Origin: an uncultured Chlorobiaceae bacterium
Lineage (GTDB): Bacteria; Bacteroidota; Chlorobiia; Chlorobiales; Chlorobiaceae
NCBI GenBank assembly: GCA_903994455.1
Contig: CAJEXI010000003.1
Location: 100,671-164,670, forward strand
Direction: 5' to 3'
DNA: 64,000 nt
The notes beneath the pieces are model-generated. The model did no database searches and was not told where the DNA came from. It worked only from the letters and a program-made list of their open reading frames with translations. The position numbers were made by a program, and so were the translations under genes. Below, piece after piece: positions 55,579 through 64,000 of the stretch (positions are counted from its first letter, which is position 1; each line of letters begins with the position of its first letter).

Positions 55579-55733
55579 TTATTTTTGCATGATTACAATC
55601 GGACTACGGGCTATAGTCGGGGCAAAGCTGGACCTCTTTTTGCATTTTTGTTTGATGCTCATACTGTTACGCATGCCTTTTGCTAACCCCTGTCAGTTGA
55701 TCTATTTCTCAAACTGAAAACAGGTAATTTTCA

Positions 55734-57689
55734 ATGAACAAAAAAGTATTTCTTGTTGTCATGGCAGGTTTGCTGTGCAGCAAAGGGCTTCTGGCTGAAG
55801 AGCAGCCCAGGAGTTTTGTGGGGGAGGAGATGGTGGTGACATCAAGCCGTGTTGAAGAGCCGAAAAAATATGTAACTTCAAACATCAGCATTATCGGCAG
55901 GGATGAGATTGCACAATCGTCAGCGAAAGACCTCGGTGAACTGCTTGCCGAAAAGAACATCGGTCAAATCCAGAAATATCCAGGGACATTAACTTCAGTT
56001 GGCATCAGGGGGTTCAGGAGCGAAACCCATGGCAACGATTTGATGGGCAAGGTGCTTGTCCTTGTTGATGGCCGTCGTGCCGGTACTGGCAATCTTGCGA
56101 AAATCATGACTGATAATGTCGAGCGCATTGAAATAATTCGCGGTCCTGCGGCGGTACAGTATGGTTCTGCGGCAATTGGAGGAGTTGTCAATGTGATTAC
56201 CGTGAGGGGCAACGGTCAGCCATCAATATTTATTGAGCAGAAAAACGGTACTTATGACTACTCCAAAACGGCGTCAGGTATTCATGGAACATCAGGTAAC
56301 TTTGATTTTTCAGGCAGCATCTCTCACTCTGATGCTGGGGATTATTCGACAGGTTCAGGTGAAAAATACCTGAACACCGGCTATCGTGACCAGACTCTTG
56401 CAAGTTTTAACCTTGGTTACGAGCTTGCTCCACATCACAGGATTGGTGTTATCTATCACTCCTTCGATGTTGACAAAGCGGGTTCTCCCTCCTATCTAAG
56501 CCAGAATGATCCCCTTAGTTATACGGTAAATAACAATCATTCAACCGATTTTATCTATGAAGGCGCTTTGTCTGATAGGCGTTTTTCATGGATGGCCCGT
56601 TATTTCACCGGAATGGATGAATATCAGTATGTCGATCCCTCTACTTCCTATAAGAGCAGAAGTGATGTTGACCAGCGGGGGGCACAGGCTCAGTTGACCT
56701 TTTCCCGTCAGTCGCTGAGAATGACCGCCGGGGTTGACTGGCTGAACTATGAACTGGAGTCAACCCTTATGCCGAACTGGAGCAGGTACAATAACCCGGC
56801 CTGTTTTTTCCTTGGTAAATATGGCTTGTTCGATGAACAGTTGATTGTGACGGCAGGTATTCGTTATGATGATTACAAGGTCGATATGGCCGCTGGCGAG
56901 GGTACCTCACGAAGTACTGATAATTTTTCGCAACAGGCAGGAGTTGCCTGGCATCTCAGTGATATCCTTAAACTCAGGGGCTCCTATGCGGAGGGGTTCA
57001 GGATGCCCTCTGCCCGGGAAATTGCAGGTCAGATAAACACCTACGGGAATACTTATATCGGCAATCCCGATCTTAATCCTGAAGTGAGCGATACCTGGGA
57101 GATAGGATTTGATCTGGTCTGGCAAGGGCTGAATTCAGCATTTACCTGGTTTAGCACCGATTATACCGGTATGATTGAGACAAAGGCGACTGCAGCAAAT
57201 ACCTTTACTTATAAAAATATAGGAAGTGCCAAGATTTCGGGAATAGAGTCGGAGCTTTCATGGAAAATGAATCACTCCAACGCCGGATTGGTATTCGAGC
57301 CATACCTTAATTACACTTTTCTTGTCGAACACAAAGATAACGATACAGGCAAAGATCTTCTCTATACACCGGAGTGGAATGCAAGCACCGGACTGAGAGT
57401 TCATGATACGAAGGGGTTCAGTGGAGCCGTCAACGTCGTCTGCACGGGAAAGAGTATGATCCAGGATTATGAAAATAGTTGGTCAGGCCCCGTTGTTACC
57501 AAAGGCGGATTTGCTGTGACGAATGTGTCAGCATCAAAGAAATTTCCGTTTGGCCATGAGAAAGACAATGGCAGGGGTATCACCATGAAAGTTGACATCG
57601 ACAACCTGTTTGATCGCCAGTACCAGCATGTGAAAGGGTACACGATGCCGGGGCGAGCTGTTGTTTTCGGATTAAGAGCTGATATTTGA
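55734..57689 (+). CDS. btuB: TonB-dependent outer-membrane cobalamin receptor (BtuB-like)
   Basis: 651 residues. Signal peptide MNKKVFLVVMAGLLCSKGLL with cleavage after AEE-like residues; TonB box EEMVVTSS; plug domain with VRGFRSETHGNDLMGKVLVL-type sequence and RIEIIRGPAAVQYGSAAIGG; then a long beta barrel ending GRAVVFGLRADI. It imports corrinoids across the outer membrane using TonB energy. The cobalamin riboswitch upstream strongly supports cobalamin as ligand. Confidence 0.88.
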   Translation: MNKKVFLVVMAGLLCSKGLLAEEQPRSFVGEEMVVTSSRVEEPKKYVTSNISIIGRDEIAQSSAKDLGELLAEKNIGQIQKYPGTLTSVGIRGFRSETHGNDLMGKVLVLVDGRRAGTGNLAKIMTDNVERIEIIRGPAAVQYGSAAIGGVVNVITVRGNGQPSIFIEQKNGTYDYSKTASGIHGTSGNFDFSGSISHSDAGDYSTGSGEKYLNTGYRDQTLASFNLGYELAPHHRIGVIYHSFDVDKAGSPSYLSQNDPLSYTVNNNHSTDFIYEGALSDRRFSWMARYFTGMDEYQYVDPSTSYKSRSDVDQRGAQAQLTFSRQSLRMTAGVDWLNYELESTLMPNWSRYNNPACFFLGKYGLFDEQLIVTAGIRYDDYKVDMAAGEGTSRSTDNFSQQAGVAWHLSDILKLRGSYAEGFRMPSAREIAGQINTYGNTYIGNPDLNPEVSDTWEIGFDLVWQGLNSAFTWFSTDYTGMIETKATAANTFTYKNIGSAKISGIESELSWKMNHSNAGLVFEPYLNYTFLVEHKDNDTGKDLLYTPEWNASTGLRVHDTKGFSGAVNVVCTGKSMIQDYENSWSGPVVTKGGFAVTNVSASKKFPFGHEKDNGRGITMKVDIDNLFDRQYQHVKGYTMPGRAVVFGLRADI

Positions 57690-57740
57690 GTGTCAGCAGG
57701 AGAGCATTTTTATGTGATGACATAATCTCTCAGGGTTGAA

Positions 57741-57812
57741 TGCCCCACCCCTTGCGGTGACGTATGTTAAGCTTTTTCTAAAACCAGATACCTCGCTGCT
57801 TGCGGTGGGGCA
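57741..57812. repeat. Long-spaced inverted repeat between btuB and bluB
   Basis: Arms TGCCCCACC (57741-57749) and GGTGGGGCA (57804-57812), separated by 54 bases; CTTGCGGTG also occurs near each arm. It could be a btuB transcript end or a small palindromic insertion. Confidence 0.45.
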
Positions 57813-57879
57813 TCTTCATTGTGGCAGTAAGGTTGAGGTTATGAATATTACTCTTGCTGTCCGTTTGACACAACAGTGA

Positions 57880-60059
<2,180 letters not shown>

Positions 60060-60105
60060 CCCGGAAGCGCGTATCGAAGCGTAACCATTTTCTTTATTGA
60101 CCCTT

Positions 60106-61176
60106 ATGAACTCTCTTTTTTATCACCGGCATGGTGGTGCGGGCTTCAACTCCGGCACGGAGGCGCTTGATTTCAGCGTCAACATCAGTCCGATTTCTCC
60201 ACCTATCGGCACCCTGACGCTCAACGATTTTGCCCTTCAGGCCTATCCATCAATCGACGGAAAGGGGATAAAGGATTTTTACAAGGCAAGGTTCGGCCTC
60301 GACAACGCCATGGTGTTGCCGCTCAACGGCGCAATTGAGGGAATCTACCTGCTTCCGCGTGCTCTCGGGCTCCGCCATATCCTGGCGCTCTCACCCTCTT
60401 TTTACGAATATGAGCGGGCAGCAAGGATTGCCGGTGCGGAGGTAACATTTCTTCCACTGACGGCTGACAACGGTTTCCAGTTACCGGGGATAGAGCAGCT
60501 TGCCGAAGTCCTGCTTGATGCCGACGCTTTTATTGTGGCGAACCCCAATAACCCCACAGGAACGGATGTGCCTCCAGAAATAATCATGGCGCTTGCCAGC
60601 CGCTTTCCTGACAAATGGTTTATTCTCGATGAGGCTTTTATCCAGTTTACCCCCGGCTTTCCGGATAATTCACTGATGCATCGGGTGATGGCGCTGAAAA
60701 ACGTCGTTGTGGTGCACTCGCTTACCAAATTCTATGCGCTTCCCGGCCTGCGGCTTGGTGCGGTGATTGCCCATCCTGATGTTATTGGCCGTCTGCTCTA
60801 CTACAAGGAGCCATGGACAGTGAATGCCATTGCCGAGTCAGTGGCCATGCTGCTGCTCAACTGCGGTGCGTATGAAGAGGAGCTGCGTGATATGATCCTT
60901 TCAGAACGGGAGCGCATCACAACCCTCTTTTCAGGTATGGAGGGGATCCGCCTTGCCGGCGGCGCGGCCAACTTTTTTCTCGCACAATGGCATGGAGGCT
61001 GCTCCCTTGATGCGTTGCTCTCATGGCTTGCCGAACGTCAACTCCATGTCCGTGATTGCCGTAACTTCCCAGGTCTTGAAGAGAACTATTTCCGCTTTGC
61101 CATCAGACGACCGGTTGAGAATGACCGCCTGTTGGATGCGCTGCGGTCGGTGACGCTCTTGTCAGGGGTTCAATGA
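60106..61176 (+). CDS. Threonine-phosphate decarboxylase-like PLP enzyme (CobD/CobC family)
   Basis: About 356 residues from the ATG at 60106; an upstream TTG at 60097 is less likely. Aminotransferase class I fold: YHRHGGAGFN and LDFSVNISPISPPIG typical of CobD/CobC, IVANPNNPTGTDVPP, FILDEAFIQF, and the PLP lysine in VVHSLTKFYALPGLRLG. It supplies (R)-1-amino-2-propanol phosphate for the nucleotide loop of B12. Close to HisC, but the neighbouring cobQ favours the cobalamin role. Confidence 0.85.
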   Translation: MNSLFYHRHGGAGFNSGTEALDFSVNISPISPPIGTLTLNDFALQAYPSIDGKGIKDFYKARFGLDNAMVLPLNGAIEGIYLLPRALGLRHILALSPSFYEYERAARIAGAEVTFLPLTADNGFQLPGIEQLAEVLLDADAFIVANPNNPTGTDVPPEIIMALASRFPDKWFILDEAFIQFTPGFPDNSLMHRVMALKNVVVVHSLTKFYALPGLRLGAVIAHPDVIGRLLYYKEPWTVNAIAESVAMLLLNCGAYEEELRDMILSERERITTLFSGMEGIRLAGGAANFFLAQWHGGCSLDALLSWLAERQLHVRDCRNFPGLEENYFRFAIRRPVENDRLLDALRSVTLLSGVQ

Positions 61177-61366
61177 GAACGACGTCGGTTTTGAGAAATT
61201 TCAGGCGGGAGATTTATCCGCTCGGTAACGCTTTTGCTGGCTTTTTGTGAATGTTTTTTGCTGGCTTGAAATTGTTTTATTATAATGCGGTGCAGTATTA
61301 TTTTGATATGAAGCAAGCAGTAGAAAAAAAGATGATTGCTACTGTCGTTTGTTGAGATGCCTCGTT

Positions 61367-61651
61367 ATGAAATTGAATTTTGAATGGGATGAAGAAAAGG
61401 CGCAAGTGAATCTCAAAAAACATAGAGTCAGTTTTGAAGAGGCTATGACGGTTTTTGTCGATCCCTTGTCAATGACTATTTCTGACACTGACCATTCCGT
61501 GAACGAGTTTCGATATATTGATGTAGGGCGTTCTGAAAAGTGTCGCGTGCTTGTGGTGGTTTATGCTGAACGAGGCTCAAACATTCGGCTTATCAGTTGT
61601 CGTAAGGCAACTCATTCGGAACGGAGACGTTATGAGGATGGATGTAACTAA
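61367..61651 (+). CDS. brnT: BrnT-family toxin
   Basis: 94 residues from the ATG at 61367. FEWDEEKAQVNLKKHRVSFE is the BrnT hallmark, with VFVDPLSMTISD and RLISCRKATHSERRRYED at the end. BrnT is a RelE-fold RNase toxin (family knowledge). It overlaps the following gene by 20 bases, as expected for a BrnTA-type module, although the partner is not a standard BrnA. Confidence 0.85.
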   Translation: MKLNFEWDEEKAQVNLKKHRVSFEEAMTVFVDPLSMTISDTDHSVNEFRYIDVGRSEKCRVLVVVYAERGSNIRLISCRKATHSERRRYEDGCN

Positions 61652-61931
61652 AATGATACCGTTGGAGGATAACGATATGCGTGCTGAGTATGATTTCACT
61701 GATGGAGTTCGTGGAAAACATTATAAAGCCATGCAGGCTGGATATACAATGACGATCCATGAAACTGATGGCAAAACGGTCGTCAAGGAGGTGATGCCCA
61801 AAGAGGGCGCTGTTATTCTGGAACCAGATGTTAAGGCCTGTTTTCCAGATTCAGAATCTGTTAATACGACATTGCGTAGCTTAATTCCGCTCTTGTCACA
61901 AAGGCAAAAAGCAAAGGTTAAGAAAGTTTAA
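61632..61931 (+). CDS. Putative antitoxin partner of BrnT
   Basis: 99 residues from the ATG at 61632. DVTKMIPLEDNDMRAEYDFT and GVRGKHYKAMQAGYTMTIHE form a conserved small-protein pattern seen beside toxins; the C-terminus LSQRQKAKVKKV is basic. It lacks the ribbon-helix-helix of canonical BrnA. A DNA relic of its C-terminus is at 54602. Antitoxin role inferred from position and overlap only. Confidence 0.55.
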   Translation: MRMDVTKMIPLEDNDMRAEYDFTDGVRGKHYKAMQAGYTMTIHETDGKTVVKEVMPKEGAVILEPDVKACFPDSESVNTTLRSLIPLLSQRQKAKVKKV

Positions 61932-61989
61932 AAGCGAGCACTTTCTGATTCCCCGACATAATAGCGATTACACATTCCCTTTCAGTCAG

Positions 61990-62065
61990 GCATGACAGGC
62001 GTAGCTGCCTGGTAAATCCAAAGTGACCCCGGTATATCCGGGTTCGATTCCCGGCATGTCCACCA
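61990..62065 (+). tRNA. tRNA-like 3' end (T-arm, acceptor 3' strand and CCA); partial or degenerate
   Basis: A perfect T-arm CCGGG-TTCGATT-CCCGG (62038-62054) is followed by CATGTCC, A and CCA. Upstream, GTAGCTGCCTGGTAA resembles a D-loop, but no 5' acceptor strand matching CATGTCC and no clear anticodon stem can be found. It may be a tRNA/tmRNA 3' fragment left by integration of an element, or a degenerate gene. I cannot name an isotype. Confidence 0.4.
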
Positions 62066-62171
62066 ATAAAACAACACAACTTACAGGAATTGATTCTCAT
62101 TGCGTGTGATTGAAAAGGACAGTACTTATTTTATCGAAATAGTTTCATGGAAATGATAACCGGAGCTCTAT

Positions 62172-62381
62172 ATGGATAAGAGAGATACCGACATTCGAAA
62201 TTCGGAAGGATTTATTTTCAGGGGGCGAGTCATTGGTCAGATGAGAGGGAAGGACAATGCGGCTGCTCTTGGCTACTTTGTTCTCAAGCTTAAAGAGATG
62301 GATGATCGTTTCTATGAACTGGAACAGACCGTTCGATCTGTAGCTAACAACCGGAAACGTAAACAATGGGAGTCGAACTGA
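62172..62381 (+). CDS. Hypothetical small protein
   Basis: 69 residues, charged and probably helical in the second half (YFVLKLKEMDDRFYELEQTV). No family recognised. Positioned between the tRNA-like fragment and the IS remnants, so possibly element cargo. Confidence 0.35.
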   Translation: MDKRDTDIRNSEGFIFRGRVIGQMRGKDNAAALGYFVLKLKEMDDRFYELEQTVRSVANNRKRKQWESN

Positions 62382-62462
62382 AGGCCAGAGCGACAGTTCA
62401 AAAATTCTTTGTTTGTGATTGATGAATAATTCAGGAGAAATACTTTTGGTGAAATACGTTGA

Positions 62463-62933
62463 TTGTGTACATTGGGACTGTATGATTGTTGCGTTTCTGA
62501 AGTACATCCATTTTATGGCAGCCGTAAAATCATGCACTATCTGCGTAACGAGGGTCACAAGGTCAACCGGAAACGGGTTCAGCGGCTTATGAGAATGTTG
62601 GGGTTGGCCGGTATGGCACCGGGCCCCAACACCAGCAAGCCGCATCCAGAGAACAAGATATATCCTTATCTATTGCGGGGAATCGATGTCACAAGACCCA
62701 ACCAAGTCTGGTCTACTGACATCACCTATATTCGCCTTCCAAAGGGCTTTATGTATCTGGTGGCAGTCATTGACTGGTATTCTCGGAAAGTACTCTCCTG
62801 GAGGTTATCGAACTCGCTGGAAAGCACCTTTTGCGTTGACTGTCTGCAAGAAGCGTTAAGGAAGTACGGGACACCGGAAATCTTCAACACCGATCAGGGT
62901 GCCCAGTTTACGAGTGCCGCCTTTATAGCCTGA
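62463..62933 (+). pseudogene. IS3-family transposase OrfB fragment
   Basis: The frame encodes HPFYGSRKIMHYLRNEGHKV, then the integrase core with first Asp in NQVWSTDITYIRLPKGFMYL and second Asp in IFNTDQGAQFTSAAF. The N-terminal part and everything after FTSAAFIA, including the catalytic Glu, are missing. The 3' cut coincides with the left edge of an IS1634-like element, so this copy was split by insertion. Confidence 0.8.
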
Positions 62934-62978
62934 AAGTAGGATAAAGCGCACACATTAACGAAAAACATCACCGAGCAG

Positions 62979-63003
62979 GCACGATTTTCAAGCAAAATCG
63001 TGC
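62979..63003. terminator. Hairpin with T-run inside the left end of the IS1634-like element
   Basis: GCACGATTTT-CAAGC-AAAATCGTGC, a perfect 10-bp stem followed by TTTTTTC. It looks like an intrinsic terminator insulating the transposase gene from outside transcription. Confidence 0.65.
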
Positions 63004-63070
63004 TTTTTTCTTGCTTTTTAACGTGCACGTATGTATATTAAGGAAAACACGATAAATAGGAGCAAACCCC

Positions 63071-64000
63071 ATGTCTAAACCAGTAACAGGAAAAACTCAC
63101 GTTGGAGAACGCCGTGAACGGCGCCCGAATGGCGATGTTTACCTCTATGAGAGGGTTACGGCCTATAATGAACAGGCCAGAAAAACCTATACAGTCAGTC
63201 AGAAGCTGAAGGGGAAAATCAAGTCGGGGACACAGGAAGTCATCGCCACACGTCCGAAGAAACGCAAAGGTGAGGGAGTCGTGGCTTGCGCGGTGCGCAA
63301 GCACAGCGGCCTCACGGATATTCTGGAGTGGGTCGGAACAGCCTCCGGCATTGACGATGACGTGCGATTTTCGTTCAGCGAGGGCGATGCTGCCAAGATT
63401 CTCTCCATTGCACGATACTGGATCGGTTCTGGCGGAAACACCTTGCCACGCCTTGAGGGCTGGCAGGTAATGCACTCCCTTCCATACAGCGAAGCTATAA
63501 CCGAAGACGTTTACGGCGACTTGTTCAAAAGTGTCGGCCGCAACGAGGACGGCGTGCAGCGCTACTTCTCCTTCCGGGCCGATCGCTTGGGCAAACATCC
63601 TGTGCTGGCGTTTGATTCGACCACAATATCTACCTACTCCGAGAACCAGTCGGAAGCGCGGCGCGGGTTTAACAAGGACGGTGACGGACTGAACACCATC
63701 AAGCTTCTAACGTTATATTCCGTCAAGGAGCGCGAGCCTCTGGCCTTCGCCAAGCAGTCCGGTAATGTCCCTGACGTGATATCCATTGAGAACGCCCTGA
63801 CACAGCTCAAGTGCTTTAGCCTTGAGAAGCCTTTGATCGTCACCGACAATGGTTACTACAGTCAGGAGAACATGATGAAATTCGCCTTGCGCAACATGAA
63901 ATTCCTGACTCTGGTCGACCCCAACGTCACCTGGGTTCGCGAAGCAGTGGACGCGCTTCGTGAGACGCTGGGGAGCATGTCCAGCACTTGTCCATTTGAT
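63071..64000 (+). CDS. IS1634-like (IS4 superfamily) DDE transposase, partial at window end
   Basis: The frame opens at the ATG at 63071 and stays open to the end of the window (310 residues seen; such transposases are usually 500-600). RRPNGDVYLYERVTAYNEQA is the typical N-terminus. Catalytic Asp candidates lie in LAFDSTTISTYS and LIVTDNGYYS. The element begins near 62936, where it interrupts the IS3 orfB fragment. The right end lies outside. Confidence 0.8.
   Translation, partial: MSKPVTGKTHVGERRERRPNGDVYLYERVTAYNEQARKTYTVSQKLKGKIKSGTQEVIATRPKKRKGEGVVACAVRKHSGLTDILEWVGTASGIDDDVRFSFSEGDAAKILSIARYWIGSGGNTLPRLEGWQVMHSLPYSEAITEDVYGDLFKSVGRNEDGVQRYFSFRADRLGKHPVLAFDSTTISTYSENQSEARRGFNKDGDGLNTIKLLTLYSVKEREPLAFAKQSGNVPDVISIENALTQLKCFSLEKPLIVTDNGYYSQENMMKFALRNMKFLTLVDPNVTWVREAVDALRETLGSMSSTCPFD

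Noticed and set aside
61918..62100. Minus-strand frame encoding GGHAGNRTRIYRGHFGFTRQ
   Set aside because: It is the antisense of the tRNA-like 3' end; such peptides are a known artefact of annotating across tRNA genes.

Overview
The window looks like chromosome of a green sulfur bacterium (Chlorobiaceae, Chlorobium/Pelodictyon type). This rests on a chlorobial-type 2[4Fe-4S] ferredoxin with a long second cluster motif, a cobalamin-heavy gene set (riboswitch, BtuB, BtuF, BluB, CobQ, CobD-like, CbiM) and the style of the housekeeping proteins (RpoN, HslUV, RadA, FolD, PurB, AroQ). The species cannot be fixed from the sequence alone.

Left part (about 0.3-33.5 kb): an accessory defence/conflict island built around a diversity-generating retroelement (DGR). 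The core is avd (11364-11717), a template repeat TR (11790-11874) whose variable codons are almost all AAC/AAT, and a DGR-type reverse transcriptase (12075-13112; GLPIGNLTSQ and YVDD). Five full-length paralogous NACHT NTPases (477-3683, 8108-11227, 13777-16728, 17609-20737, 22539-25379) each end in an FGE-sulfatase/C-type-lectin-fold domain whose last 40 or so residues carry a variable repeat (VR1-VR5). In VR1-VR5 every difference from the TR inside the hypervariable core falls on a TR adenine. A sixth, decayed copy (31985-32867) and a seventh relic (6000-6653) keep all or part of the VR. The five receptors share sensor and NTPase but differ at the N-terminus: a TIR/DUF4062-like domain in two, a clear DUF4062 domain in one, and a signal peptide plus transmembrane anchor in two. 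I infer a family of STAND-type sensors, with cytosolic and membrane-anchored members, all served by one mutagenic template. A second DGR cassette (20817-21690) is a near-identical duplicate that has lost its TR and RT. The island also holds HipBA, a DUF4143 ATPase, a type III R-M-like operon whose Mod protein lacks its methylase core, DUF1016 and Res proteins, several toxin-antitoxin genes, and many short gene relics.

Middle part (33.9-53.2 kb): mostly ordinary chromosome. It contains an old-yellow-enzyme reductase, ferredoxin, a damaged cobalt-transport operon (CbiM intact; CbiN fused to a beheaded CbiO, with a frameshift), radA-folD, a small decayed patch (truncated 7TM-DISM gene, vapBC relics, DUF4160/DUF2442), then DUF3109-rpoN-hslV-hslU, aroQ, doxX-purB, a CCA-adding-type enzyme, a Gfo/Idh oxidoreductase and an MFS exporter.

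Right part (53.3-61.2 kb): a corrinoid uptake and synthesis cluster, with BtuF and a Nudix protein on the minus strand and then a cobalamin riboswitch leading into BtuB, BluB, CobQ and a CobD/CobC aminotransferase. The right edge has a BrnT toxin pair, a tRNA-3'-end-like fragment, and nested insertion sequences (an IS3 orfB fragment cut by an IS1634-like element that runs off the window). Palindromic intergenic repeats with a GCCGAGCTC/GGGAACGCC theme recur across the window.
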